Below, piece after piece: positions 16,318 to 25,097 of a stretch of 64,000 nt of DNA (positions are counted from its first letter, which is position 1; every line of letters starts with the position of its first letter). The stretch spans positions 3,665,501-3,729,500 of the forward strand of contig NZ_CP024923.1 in the NCBI RefSeq assembly GCF_002796605.1, written 5' to 3'. Source of the DNA: Sphingomonas psychrotolerans (GTDB lineage: Bacteria; Pseudomonadota; Alphaproteobacteria; Sphingomonadales; Sphingomonadaceae). Position numbers and translations under genes: made by a program. The notes beneath the pieces are model-generated. The model was not told the origin of the DNA, ran no database searches, and saw only the letters and a program-made list of their open reading frames with translations.

Positions 16318-17466
16318 ATGACCAAGCCGATGCCGCTCGACGATTTCACGCGCCTGCCGCCCGTACTGACGGTCGAATGCGTCGACGGACTGGCGGCGAG
16401 CATCGATTCGGTAGCCGCCCGCGCGGCGCCCTCGCACCGTTTTCTCCGTTATGGCTGGTTCGCGGCGGCGCTGCAGGCCTATGGCGGCGCGGCGCGGACG
16501 CTCACCGTGGCACGCGAAGGCGAGCCGGCGGCGGCGCTGCCGATCGTGCCGATGGGTCCAGGCTGGCTGCGGCTCGCGACAGCGCCCGGATGCTATTGGC
16601 CGTTTCGCAGCTTCCCGGTGCGTTCCGACGCCGGGATCGAAGTGGCCGAGGCGCTGCTCGCCCGGCTGGGGCGTGAGGCGAATGCCTTGCGGCTGGGGCC
16701 GGTCTATGACGGCGATCCGGCGCTCGAGCTGCTCCGCGAGGCCGCAACGGCCAAGGGCTGGGCAGTGCTCGACCGCTTCGTCGCCGAAAGCTTCCTGCTC
16801 GATATCGCCGCGTCGCAAGCCGATGGCGGCTGGCCGCGCAACTCGACGCTGCGCAAGAATCGTTTTCATGAAAAGCATCTGGGCGGGCACGGCGAACTCG
16901 ACTGGCGCTTCGTGTCGGGGGCGGACTGGGACATGGCCGCCTTCGACGCGCTGGCCGAAATCGAGCGGAAGAGCTGGATCGCCGCGCGGACCGACGGATC
17001 GGACGCCAAATTCACTGAGGAAGGCCATGGCGGCTTCTGGCGCGCGGCTTCGGCCGATCCGGTGATTGCCGGGATGATGTGGGCGGCGGTGCTGCGCGTC
17101 GACGGCGCGCCCGCGGCCTTCTCGTTCGACCTCAATGCGGGCGCGCTCAAATATGCGATCGCCAATAGCTACGATCCCGCCTTCGCCAAGCATTCGCCGG
17201 GCAAATTGCTCTATTATCGCAACCTCGTCCGCGGGATCGAGGACGGCATCACGACCGTCGACTGGGGCGCGGGCGACAGCGGGTACAAGCGCGTGATCGG
17301 CGCCGAACGCGGTCCGGCGATCCGTGACTGGCTGTTCGTGCGGCCGGGGCTGCCGGCGTTGGCGGGGCGGATGCTGCGCGGGATGTGGCGGCGGAGCGGA
17401 CACAAGCAACCCTCTGTCACCCCGGCCGAAGTGCCGGGGTCCACCGATCCGGACGCGAGCAGCTAG
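16318..17466 (+). CDS. GNAT-fold acyltransferase, CelD/BioF2-like
   Basis: This 382-residue protein has a double GNAT fold as in CelD-type proteins of exopolysaccharide clusters and FemAB relatives. Recognisable pieces are SHRFLRYGWFAAALQAYGG near residue 40, the basic LRKNRFHEKHLGG helix about residue 185 and WGAGDSGYKRVIGAERGP about residue 320. It probably transfers an acyl or aminoacyl group to a surface saccharide; the acceptor is unknown. The last ~16 residues (SVTPAEVPGSTDPDASS) are encoded by an intergenic palindrome, so the natural C-terminus has been replaced or extended by repeat insertion. Confidence 0.75.
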   Translation: MTKPMPLDDFTRLPPVLTVECVDGLAASIDSVAARAAPSHRFLRYGWFAAALQAYGGAARTLTVAREGEPAAALPIVPMGPGWLRLATAPGCYWPFRSFPVRSDAGIEVAEALLARLGREANALRLGPVYDGDPALELLREAATAKGWAVLDRFVAESFLLDIAASQADGGWPRNSTLRKNRFHEKHLGGHGELDWRFVSGADWDMAAFDALAEIERKSWIAARTDGSDAKFTEEGHGGFWRAASADPVIAGMMWAAVLRVDGAPAAFSFDLNAGALKYAIANSYDPAFAKHSPGKLLYYRNLVRGIEDGITTVDWGAGDSGYKRVIGAERGPAIRDWLFVRPGLPALAGRMLRGMWRRSGHKQPSVTPAEVPGSTDPDASS

Positions 17467-17525
17467 AGGCGCTATCGCCTCGCCCAGCCGCACAGTGGAC
17501 CCCGGCACTTCGGCCGGGGTGACGG
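17416..17525. repeat. Pair of inverted CCCCGGC palindromes
   Basis: One copy runs 17416-17444 (GTCACCCCGGCCGAAGTGCC then GGGGTCCAC) and a head-to-head copy runs 17495-17525 (GTGGACCCCGGCACTTCGGC then CGGGGTGACGG). They can pair over about 30 bases. The first copy encodes the end of the acyltransferase. The pair sits between convergent genes and could work as a two-way terminator. Confidence 0.9.
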
Positions 17526-17532
17526 TAAATAG

Positions 17533-19224
17533 TCAGACCGCGAACGCCTCGGCATCGATCGAATAGAGCAGCTCCGCCGGCGCCATCGCTGCGGCCTTGA
17601 GCCCCATGGCCTCGGGGACGATCTGCTCGACGTAGAAGCGCGCCGCGGCGGCCTTCATCTTGAGGAAGGCGGGATCGCCCTCCGACCGCGCGGCGACGCG
17701 GCCCTGATGCTCCATCAGCCAGCCGCAGGTGGCGACCGAGAGCATGGTCAGGAACGGGTAGCTTGCCGCGAGCCGGTCGTCGGTGTCGGCGCCGAGCAAA
17801 TGACGCCCGACTTCCTCGCACGCGTCGATCAGCCGGAGCAACTCGGCATCCTCGGCCTCGCGGCGCATCTGATCGAGCAACGCGAGCAAGGTGCCGCCAT
17901 TGTCCATGCCGAGCTTGCGGCCGACGAGGTCGGCGGCCTGGATGCCGTTGGTGCCTTCGTAGATCGGGGTGATGCGCGCGTCGCGGAAATGCTGGGCGGC
18001 GCCGGTCTCCTCGATATAGCCCATCCCGCCATGGACCTGCACGCCGAGGCTGGCGACTTCGTTGCCGAGATCGGTGCCGTGCGCCTTGGCGAGCGGGGTG
18101 AGCAATTCGACGCGGGCCTGCGCGGCCTTGTCGCCGGCACGGCCGCGGTCGAGCTGGCCGAAGGCGTAATAGACCAAAGCGCGCGCCGCCTGGGTCTGCG
18201 CCTTCATCCGCAGCAGCATGCGGCGGACGTCGGGATGCTCCACGATCGCGGCGGGCGCGCCGGCGCGGACGCCCTGGACGCGCTCACGGGCATAAGCCAC
18301 GGCGCGCTGGGTGGCGCGCTCGGCGACTTGCACGCCCTGCAGGCCGACATTGAGCCGGGCATTGTTCATCATGGTGAACATCGCGCGGATGCCGCCCATC
18401 TCGCCGCCGATCAACTCGCCGATGCAATCGTCATGATCGCCGAAGCTGAGCACGCAGGTGGGCGAAGCGTGGAGCCCCATCTTGTGCTCGATCGAGACGG
18501 TGCGGACGTCGTTAAAATCGCCGGGGGTGCCGTCGGGATTCAGCCGGTATTTGGGGACGAGGAAGAGCGACAGGCCCTTCGTCCCTTCGGGCGCGTCGGG
18601 GGTGCGGGCGAGGACGAGATGGACGATGTTGTCGGCCATGTCGTGATCGCCGAAGCTGATGAAGATCTTGGTGCCTTTGATCCGGAACGTGCCGTCGCCG
18701 ACGGGCTCGGCCTTGCTCTTGAGCGCACCGACGTCGCTGCCTGCCTGCGGCTCGGTGAGGTTCATCGTGCCGGTCCATTCGCCGGTGGCGAGCTTCGGGA
18801 GATAGAGGGCTTGCTGCTCGGGGGTGCCGTGATGCGCCAGTGCCTCGATCGCGCCCACCGTCAGGATCGGCGCGAGCGCGAAGCCCATATTGGCAGTGCC
18901 GAGCGTTTCGAGCACCGCGATCGACAGGCTGACCGGCAGGCCTTGACCGCCATATTCAGCGGGCGAGCCGATCGTGCCCCAGCCGCCTTCGACATAGGCC
19001 TTGTACGCCGCGGCATAGCCTGCGGGCATCGTCACGCCCTGCTCACTCCATTTGGGGCCATGGGTGTCGCCCAGCCGGTCGAGCGGCGCCCATTCGCCCG
19101 CGGCGAACAGTCCCGCACCTTCGAGCACTGCGTCGGTGATTTCGCCGGCCTCCGCGCTGATCTCGGACAGGCGGACGATGGACTCGAGCACGAAGCGCTG
19201 CTCGGCGATGGCGGGAGTGAACAT
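17533..19224 (-). CDS. Acyl-CoA dehydrogenase (DmdC-like, long form)
   Basis: This 563-residue flavoprotein has the long acyl-CoA dehydrogenase architecture with an extra C-terminal domain. Visible features are MNLTEPQAGSDVGALKSKAE (FAD/substrate contact), RIKGTKIFISFGDHD, RLNVGLQGVQVAERATQRAV and IYEGTNGIQAADLVGRKLG. This variant includes the methylmercaptopropionyl-CoA dehydrogenases (DmdC) and many paralogues acting on other acyl-CoAs. The gene stands alone and its substrate is not predictable. It is convergent with the acyltransferase and divergent from the Sua5 gene. Confidence 0.93.
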   Translation of the reverse strand: MFTPAIAEQRFVLESIVRLSEISAEAGEITDAVLEGAGLFAAGEWAPLDRLGDTHGPKWSEQGVTMPAGYAAAYKAYVEGGWGTIGSPAEYGGQGLPVSLSIAVLETLGTANMGFALAPILTVGAIEALAHHGTPEQQALYLPKLATGEWTGTMNLTEPQAGSDVGALKSKAEPVGDGTFRIKGTKIFISFGDHDMADNIVHLVLARTPDAPEGTKGLSLFLVPKYRLNPDGTPGDFNDVRTVSIEHKMGLHASPTCVLSFGDHDDCIGELIGGEMGGIRAMFTMMNNARLNVGLQGVQVAERATQRAVAYARERVQGVRAGAPAAIVEHPDVRRMLLRMKAQTQAARALVYYAFGQLDRGRAGDKAAQARVELLTPLAKAHGTDLGNEVASLGVQVHGGMGYIEETGAAQHFRDARITPIYEGTNGIQAADLVGRKLGMDNGGTLLALLDQMRREAEDAELLRLIDACEEVGRHLLGADTDDRLAASYPFLTMLSVATCGWLMEHQGRVAARSEGDPAFLKMKAAAARFYVEQIVPEAMGLKAAAMAPAELLYSIDAEAFAV

Positions 19225-19270
19225 CAGGCCTCTCTTGTCGTCTTGTTTGCCGCGCTATAGCGCCCGTCGG

Positions 19271-20242
19271 GTGAGCCCGACAAATCCCCGCATCTTACCC
19301 TACGGCGCGGCCGCGATCGCCGAGGCCTGCGCGGTGATTCGCGCGGGTGGCTGCGTCGCAGTGCCGACCGAAACGGTCTACGGGCTCGCCGCCGACGCAA
19401 GTGATTCGCGTGCGGTGGCCGGGATTTACGCGGCCAAGGGGCGGCCGAGCTTCAACCCGCTGATCGTGCATGTGCCCGATCTCGAGGCGGCCGAGATCAT
19501 CGCGATGTTCGACGATGCGGCACGCGACCTGGCGCGGCGCTTCTGGCCGGGGCCGTTGACGCTGGTGCTGCCGCTGCGTGCCGGGGCGGGGATCGCCTCG
19601 CTGGTGACCGCGGGGCTCGACACGATCGCGATCCGCGTGCCCGATCATCGCGCGATGCAGGCACTGCTCGACGCGACCGGGCTGCCGCTGGCGGCGCCGT
19701 CGGCCAATGCCAGCGGGTCGATTTCGCCGACTCGGGCCGAGCATGTCGCGAAGAGCCTGGCCGGGCGGATTCCGCTGGTGATCGACGATGGGCCGACCTC
19801 TGCCGGCATCGAGTCGACGATCGTTCAAGGGCAGACGATCCTGCGGCCGGGGCCGCTGAGCGAGAGAGATTTGTTCTCCGGCGAAGGCCGGAACCCTGCG
19901 TTACAGCGCGAATCGCTCGGTGACGCAACGCTCCGGCCTTCGCCGGAGCACCGGGTAGTGGCGCCCGGACAGCTCGACAGCCACTATGCTCCCGGAAAGT
20001 CGTTGCGGCTGAACGCGACGGTGCGGCGGGAAGGCGAGTGGCTGATCGGGTTCGGGGCGGTGCCGGGGGACGATACGCTGTCGATCCGCGGCGATCTGGT
20101 CGAGGCCGCGGCGAATTTGTTCGACGCCCTGCATCGCGGCGATGCGTCGACAGCGGCAGCGATCGCCGTGGCGCCGGTGCCGGAGACGGGAATCGGCGTG
20201 GCGATCAACGACCGGCTGCGAAGGGCGGCCTTTCCCAAATAG
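19271..20242 (+). CDS. L-threonylcarbamoyladenylate synthase (Sua5/YwlC type)
   Basis: The enzyme makes threonylcarbamoyl-AMP for the t6A37 modification of tRNA. The N-terminal YrdC domain (about residues 10-200) has VPTETVYGLAADA, the segment KGRPSFNPLIVHV and LAAPSANASGSISPT. A Sua5 C-terminal domain follows (DSHYAPGKSLRLNA onward). The GTG at 19271 gives the usual short N-terminus. The linker between the domains is enlarged by about 27 residues (SERDLFSGEGRNPAL and on), encoded by an inverted repeat at 19873-19952 that keeps the frame. Confidence 0.93.
   Translation: MSPTNPRILPYGAAAIAEACAVIRAGGCVAVPTETVYGLAADASDSRAVAGIYAAKGRPSFNPLIVHVPDLEAAEIIAMFDDAARDLARRFWPGPLTLVLPLRAGAGIASLVTAGLDTIAIRVPDHRAMQALLDATGLPLAAPSANASGSISPTRAEHVAKSLAGRIPLVIDDGPTSAGIESTIVQGQTILRPGPLSERDLFSGEGRNPALQRESLGDATLRPSPEHRVVAPGQLDSHYAPGKSLRLNATVRREGEWLIGFGAVPGDDTLSIRGDLVEAAANLFDALHRGDASTAAAIAVAPVPETGIGVAINDRLRRAAFPK
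19873..19952. repeat. In-frame inverted repeat inside the Sua5 linker
   Basis: CTCCGGCGAAGGCCGGA at the left and its complement TCCGGCCTTCGCCGGAG at the right form a 17-bp stem around about 40 bases. This is a third variant of the genome's palindromic repeats, here read through in frame as protein. Confidence 0.88.
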
Positions 20243-20244
20243 CC

Positions 20245-20319
20245 GTCATCCCGGCGAAGGCCGGGATCTCAGGCAGCCGTCCGCTCGCAGCCTGAGGTCC
20301 CGGCTTTCGCCGGGATGAC
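20245..20319. terminator. Large palindrome between convergent Sua5 and msrA genes (probable two-way terminator)
   Basis: GTCATCCCGGCGAAGGCCGG at the left pairs with its near-complement ending CGGGATGAC at the right. An inner CTCAGGC/GCCTGAG stem brings the stem-loop to about 75 bases. It belongs to the same repeat family as the element at 60293. It lies within 3 bp of both stop codons, which fits termination from both sides. Confidence 0.7.
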
Positions 20320-20321
20320 GT

Positions 20322-20867
20322 TCAGGCCGCAGCGCCTTCCTTGAGCCGGTTGGCGAAGCTCTTGCGCAGTTTGCGCAGCTTGGGCGGGATGACTGCCATG
20401 CAATAGGGATTACGCTGGCCTTCGCCCTGCCAATATTCCTGGTGGTAATCCTCGGCGGGGTACCATTCGGACAGCGGCTCGATCGTCGTGACGATCGGCG
20501 CAGGCCAGTCGGCCGAGGCACGCGCGATCGCAGCCTTTGCCTCGGCCTCCTGTTCGTCGGAATGCGGGAAGATCGCGGAGCGGTACTGGGTGCCCACGTC
20601 ATTGCCCTGGCGGTTGAGCTGGGTCGGATCGTGGGTCGCGAGGAAGATGTCGAGCAGATCGCCATAGCGGATCTGATCGGTGTCGAAGGTCACCCGGATC
20701 GCCTCGGCATGGCCGGTGTCGCCGCCGCAGACCTGCTTGTAGGTCGGATTGGGCACATTGCCGCCGATATAGCCGCTCTCGACCTTGCTCACGCCGACGA
20801 CATCATTGAACACCGCCTCGGTGCACCAGAAGCATCCGCCGGCGAGCGTCGCAGTTTCGACTGTCAT
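20322..20867 (-). CDS. msrA: Peptide methionine sulfoxide reductase MsrA
   Basis: MsrA reduces methionine-S-sulfoxide in proteins and free methionine. This 181-residue protein has the GCFWCTEAVF active site (catalytic first Cys), the GYIGGNVPNPTYKQVCGGDT block, the GHAEAIRVTFD strand, and YHQEYW near the end. A good ribosome binding site (AAGGAGAT) precedes the ATG. It is divergent from galE, with about 85 bp between starts. Confidence 0.96.
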   Translation of the reverse strand: MTVETATLAGGCFWCTEAVFNDVVGVSKVESGYIGGNVPNPTYKQVCGGDTGHAEAIRVTFDTDQIRYGDLLDIFLATHDPTQLNRQGNDVGTQYRSAIFPHSDEQEAEAKAAIARASADWPAPIVTTIEPLSEWYPAEDYHQEYWQGEGQRNPYCMAVIPPKLRKLRKSFANRLKEGAAA

Positions 20868-20952
20868 TTCGATCTCCTTGTCGCGGTTAAGATAGGTTGG
20901 GGTTGGCTGAGCGCAATCGCCGCTATAGGCGAAGCGCCAAAGGGAGATCCGA

Positions 20953-21951
20953 ATGCGCGACGGGTGTGTGCTGGTGACGGGCGGAGCAGGCTATATCGGC
21001 AGCCATGCGGTGCTGGCTTTGCTCGATGCGGGCTGGAAGGTCGTGGTGGTCGACAACCTCGTCACCGGGTTCGATTGGGCGGTCGACAAGCGCGCGAAGC
21101 TGGTCGTGGCGAACATCGACGACGAGGCGACCATTCGCGCGACGATGGGCGACAATGGCGTGACTGCAGTGATGCATTTCGCCGGATCGGTAGTGGTGCC
21201 CGAGAGCGTCAGCGACCCGCTCAAATATTACCGCAACAACACCGTCGCGAGCCGATCGCTGATCGAGAGCGCAGTGGCCTCCGGGGTGAAGCATTTCATC
21301 TTCTCCTCGACCGCGGCGACCTATGGCATCCCCGAGCAGGTGCCCGTCTCCGAGGACAGCCCCAAGGTGCCGATCAATCCGTATGGCATGTCCAAGCTGA
21401 TGACCGAGTTCATGCTCCGCGACGTCGCCGCGGCACACCCGATCAACTATTGCGCGCTGCGCTATTTCAACGTCGCGGGTGCGGACCCGCAGGGCCGCAG
21501 CGGCCAATCGACCGCGGGCGCGACGCATCTGATCAAGATCGCGGCGGAAGCGGCGACGGGCAAGCGCGACGCGGTATCGGTGTTCGGCACCGATTTCGCC
21601 ACCGAGGACGGCACCGGGGTGCGCGATTACATCCACGTCACCGATCTCGCCGCGGCGCATGTCGATGCGCTGGATCTGCTGATCGCGCGGCCGGAGGAGA
21701 GCCACACGATGAACGCCGGCTATGGCCGCGGCTTCTCGGTGCTGCAGGTGCTCGACGCAGTGGATCGCGTGACCAATCGCAAGATCGAGCGGCGGCTGGA
21801 GGGGCGCAGGGCGGGGGATCCCGACGCGCTGGTCGCGGACAACAGCAAGATCCTGAGCGCCCTGCCGTGGCGGCCGAAGCACGACGATCTCGAGGGAATC
21901 GTCAAGGATGCGCTGGCGTGGGAGCGCAAGCTGGCCGAGCGCGAGGGCTGA
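20953..21951 (+). CDS. galE: UDP-glucose 4-epimerase
   Basis: GalE interconverts UDP-glucose and UDP-galactose for surface polysaccharide and galactose use. The 332-residue short-chain dehydrogenase-type protein has the NAD-binding VTGGAGYIGSHAV, the catalytic Ser/Thr segment IFSSTAATYG and the Tyr-Lys pair in NPYGMSKL. The GalE signature RYFNVAGADPQGRSGQS follows, and VRDYIHVTDLAAAHV comes later. AGGGAGA precedes the ATG. It is not linked to other sugar-nucleotide genes here. Confidence 0.95.
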   Translation: MRDGCVLVTGGAGYIGSHAVLALLDAGWKVVVVDNLVTGFDWAVDKRAKLVVANIDDEATIRATMGDNGVTAVMHFAGSVVVPESVSDPLKYYRNNTVASRSLIESAVASGVKHFIFSSTAATYGIPEQVPVSEDSPKVPINPYGMSKLMTEFMLRDVAAAHPINYCALRYFNVAGADPQGRSGQSTAGATHLIKIAAEAATGKRDAVSVFGTDFATEDGTGVRDYIHVTDLAAAHVDALDLLIARPEESHTMNAGYGRGFSVLQVLDAVDRVTNRKIERRLEGRRAGDPDALVADNSKILSALPWRPKHDDLEGIVKDALAWERKLAEREG

Positions 21952-22076
21952 CGCGGACGTCGATGATGCCGACATGACTCCGCACGAGAAGGTGTGGGTA
22001 TGGGTGGCAAGGTGGGGCACGCCTGAGAAAAGCCGTTCCGCCGGAATGGCTCGTAAGCGCGGACATGCGTTAGCTT

Positions 22077-22103
22077 GTCACCCCGGCACAAGGCCGGGGT
22101 GAC
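22077..22103. terminator. Perfect palindrome between convergent galE and PAP2 genes
   Basis: GTCACCCCGGCACAAGGCCG followed by GGGTGAC is a perfect inverted repeat with a 5-base loop. It is the best-preserved copy of the CCCCGGC family and is placed like a two-way terminator, though no run of T follows. Confidence 0.65.
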
Positions 22104-22110
22104 AGGTTGG

Positions 22111-22824
22111 CTAGGTCGTTTTGCGGAACAACTTCAGCTCGACACCCCACCAGAGCAGTGCCCAGCAGCTGCCGAACGCCCAGCCGGCGAGGACGTCGCT
22201 GGGCCAGTGGACGCCGAGATAGATGCGGCTCACTCCGATCAGCCCGACCAGCAGCATCGCCACTGCGATCACGAACCCGCGCATCCGCCAGCCGCGAACC
22301 AGCGGGAAGAGCAGGGTCGCCAGCGTGAGATAGACGATCGCGCTGTTGGCGGCATGGCCGCTCGGGAAGCTGTGCGACGTCTCCTCCATCAGCCGGTCGA
22401 CCAGATCGGGGCGCGAGCGGGCGATCAGCGCCTTGACGAAGGTGACCGCCAACCCGCCAAGGCTGGTCGCGGCGACGACGAGCAGGGCCGAGCGGAAGCG
22501 CCGTTGCAGCATGAGGAAGCAGGCCGTGAACACCACCACCATGGTGAGCACGGTCGAGCTGCCCAGCGCAGTCACGTCGCGCACTGCCGACGGCAGCCAA
22601 TGCGGACCGAGCGGCTGTTCGGGGTGGCCGGAGACGCGCATCGCTAGCATGATCGCGCGGTCCATCTCGGCGACGTCGTCGTCCATGATCGCGTGCCCGA
22701 ACCAGACCAGCCCAAGGAGCAGCAGCGCCACCGCCGCCAGCGCGACGATCGGCCAGGGGATACGCCGCGACGATGCGGCTTCCGATTTGAGCGCGACGAC
22801 GGGCTCGGGGGGCGGAGTCTCCAT
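22111..22824 (-). CDS. PAP2-family membrane phosphatase
   Basis: This 237-residue integral membrane protein has all three phosphatidic acid phosphatase motifs: KALIARSRPD, SFPSGHAANS and SRIYLGVHWPSDVLAG. The conserved Arg, His and Asp residues sit on the periplasmic side. Five to six helices are predicted. Likely substrates are lipid phosphates such as undecaprenyl pyrophosphate or phosphatidate. It lies just downstream of the TonB receptor gene on the same strand (23 bp from it), so co-transcription is possible but not evidently functional. Confidence 0.9.
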   Translation of the reverse strand: METPPPEPVVALKSEAASSRRIPWPIVALAAVALLLLGLVWFGHAIMDDDVAEMDRAIMLAMRVSGHPEQPLGPHWLPSAVRDVTALGSSTVLTMVVVFTACFLMLQRRFRSALLVVAATSLGGLAVTFVKALIARSRPDLVDRLMEETSHSFPSGHAANSAIVYLTLATLLFPLVRGWRMRGFVIAVAMLLVGLIGVSRIYLGVHWPSDVLAGWAFGSCWALLWWGVELKLFRKTT

Positions 22825-22847
22825 CCGCCCCTAATGCCGCATCGCGC

Positions 22848-24962
22848 CTAGAGTTGCACCCTCAGCGTCGCACGCAGGTCGCGGCCGGCGAGCGGGGCAT
22901 AATCCTTGAGCACGCTGGTGTGGCGGCGCGCCTCGACGTCGAAGATATTGTTCGCCGACAGCATCAGGCTGGTGTTCGAGCCTGCGCCGAACGGCTTCCA
23001 CGAGACCGACGCGTTGACCAGGGTGAAGCCGCCGGTCCTGGTCTCGAAATCGGTGACTCGGTCCTGCTTGAAGCTGTGCTCGACCTCGATGCGACCGGTG
23101 AGCGCGTCCGACTGCGCCTCGAGTCCGCCCATCACGCGCAGCGGCGGAATGCGCGGGACCGGGCCTTGATCGACCAATTCGGCATGGACGAAATCCGACA
23201 ATGCGTCGGCATTGATCGCGAAGCCGCCGAGTTGCGCGAGCCGCGCCGAGCCCTCGACTTCGAAGCCGTAATAGCGGGCATTGGCCTGATTATATTGGAA
23301 CACCGGCAGACCGTCCTCGATCGCGCCGGTGGGGGCATCGTAGATATAGTCGGTGAACCAGTTGTAATAAGCGGCCGCCGACAGACTCCAGCCGTCGCCG
23401 CTGCCCTTGAGCGTGCCTTCGACGCCCCAGGCCTTTTCGGTGGTGAAGTCGGGGTTTCCGATCTCGAACGCCTGGGTGCCGGCATGCGGCCCGTTGGCGA
23501 ACAATTCTTCCTGCGTCGGCGCACGTTCGCTGCGCGACACATTGACGCCGAGACGCAGGTGCTCGGCCAGCGCATAGCTGGCGCCGAGCGAGGCAGAGAG
23601 ACTGTCGAAGCTGCGATCGAGCAGCGGATTGCCGATATCCTGATCGGCCTGCGCGCGCAGGCCGTTATGTTCGTAGCGCAATGCCGCTTCGGCCTTGAGC
23701 GCGCCGAAATCGAGCGACTGGAGCGTGAACAGGCCATATTGGCTGCTCTCGGTGCGCGGCAGGAACTTCTCCTCGCCGACGATGCGGGTGTTGCGGGTCG
23801 AGAATTGCCCACCGGTGACGCCTTCCCACTCGCCATGGGTTTCCTGGACCAATTCGAGCCGGCCTTCGAAACCCTGGCTGTAGAAGGTGGTGCCGACTTC
23901 GCCGGTGTCCTCGATCTCGCTGTGCTGATAATCCGCCGCGGCGAGCCGGACGCGGATCTGGTGGATGCCCGCGGCCTCGGTGGTGATGTCGCCGCGCACG
24001 TCGAAACGAGTCTGCTTGGCGTGCAGCTGGACCGCTTCGGCTTCGACCGACGGATCGAGCGAATAGCGGATCGGCACGCCGTAGAGGCTGTCGTAACGCG
24101 AGACCGAGAAGCCGAGGCTGCCGCGATCGTCGACGATCGCCGCGCCGCCGGCAATGTCCCAGGTGCGCGCAGCGGTGTTGGGGACCTCGCCCTTGAGGTT
24201 CGCGAGTGCCTGGATGTCGGGATCGGCGCTGGCCGCGGCCTGCGCGCGCAGCGCGGGGGTCAGCACATAGCCACCGCTGCGCAGGTCACCGGTCTTGGTG
24301 TAGCTGCCATCGGCGTGGACGACGAGCTTGCCCGCGACCGGCACGTCGGCGACGCCGGTGATCGAACGCTCGTCCGATGCGCTGCCATAGGTTGCCATCC
24401 CGTCGAAATGGAGCGGGCTTTCGGCCATGCGGCGCGGGATACGGCTGTCGATGACGTTGACCACGCCGCCGATCGACGAGGGACCGAACAGCAAGGCCGA
24501 GGGGCCACGCAGCACTTCGATACGGTCGGCGGTGAGCGGGTTGATCACTGCGGCGTGATCCGCCGAGGTGTTCGATACGTCGATGCTGCCGATTCCGTCG
24601 ATCAGCAGCCGCGCGCGATCTCCGGTGAAGCCGCGCAGCACCGGGCGCGAGGCATTGGGGCCGAACGAGGTTGCCGACACGCCGGGCTGCGACGCGAGCG
24701 TCTCACCGATCGTCGGGCGCATCTCGCGAGTCAGTTCCTCGGCGGCGAGGACCGCCGTGCCGCCGAGCACGTCCGCAGTGGCGCGGGCGCGCGTGCCGGT
24801 GACGACGATTTCCTGGTTGGGCTGGGCGTGATCGCGGTCCTGCCCGGGGGTCGTAGGTGCGTCGGCCGGAGCATTGGCGGTGGCGTCAGGAGCTGCCTTC
24901 TCCTCGGCATGCGCTGGCAAGGCGACGAAGGCGGCAGTGGCAAGCAAAAGACTACGCAGCAT
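22848..24962 (-). CDS. TonB-dependent outer-membrane receptor, ZnuD-like family
   Basis: This 704-residue receptor has a signal peptide, a TonB box (EIVVTGTRA), a plug domain (GVSATSFGPNASRPVLRGFT, then RIEVLRGPSALLFGPSSIGG) and a 22-strand barrel ending in LRVQL. Several segments resemble the zinc receptor ZnuD, for example SADHAAVINPLTADRIEVLR and TQEELFANGPHAGTQAFEIG. The His-rich external loop that marks ZnuD is missing, so the metal is uncertain. An imperfect dyad (GATATAAGGTATC) lies about 45 bp before the start and could be a Zur/Fur-type operator. Confidence 0.85.
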   Translation of the reverse strand: MLRSLLLATAAFVALPAHAEEKAAPDATANAPADAPTTPGQDRDHAQPNQEIVVTGTRARATADVLGGTAVLAAEELTREMRPTIGETLASQPGVSATSFGPNASRPVLRGFTGDRARLLIDGIGSIDVSNTSADHAAVINPLTADRIEVLRGPSALLFGPSSIGGVVNVIDSRIPRRMAESPLHFDGMATYGSASDERSITGVADVPVAGKLVVHADGSYTKTGDLRSGGYVLTPALRAQAAASADPDIQALANLKGEVPNTAARTWDIAGGAAIVDDRGSLGFSVSRYDSLYGVPIRYSLDPSVEAEAVQLHAKQTRFDVRGDITTEAAGIHQIRVRLAAADYQHSEIEDTGEVGTTFYSQGFEGRLELVQETHGEWEGVTGGQFSTRNTRIVGEEKFLPRTESSQYGLFTLQSLDFGALKAEAALRYEHNGLRAQADQDIGNPLLDRSFDSLSASLGASYALAEHLRLGVNVSRSERAPTQEELFANGPHAGTQAFEIGNPDFTTEKAWGVEGTLKGSGDGWSLSAAAYYNWFTDYIYDAPTGAIEDGLPVFQYNQANARYYGFEVEGSARLAQLGGFAINADALSDFVHAELVDQGPVPRIPPLRVMGGLEAQSDALTGRIEVEHSFKQDRVTDFETRTGGFTLVNASVSWKPFGAGSNTSLMLSANNIFDVEARRHTSVLKDYAPLAGRDLRATLRVQL

Positions 24963-25006
24963 GGGATACCCCGAACAAGAATGTGCTGCGGCGCGGTAGC
25001 TGAGAT

Positions 25007-25019
25007 GATATAAGGTATC
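25007..25019 (-). promoter_or_regulatory. Possible metalloregulator dyad upstream of the TonB receptor
   Basis: GATATAAGGTATC is an AT-rich interrupted dyad 45 bp before the receptor's ATG, in an otherwise GC-rich region. The position and shape suit a Zur or Fur operator, but the match to known boxes is weak. Confidence 0.3.
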
Positions 25020-25097
25020 AAGAGTGTTCGATGTGACGGAAGCGTGGTTCAGCGGAATGCCATCGTGCCTCGTTGCGCGAGGGACGATGGCACCACA

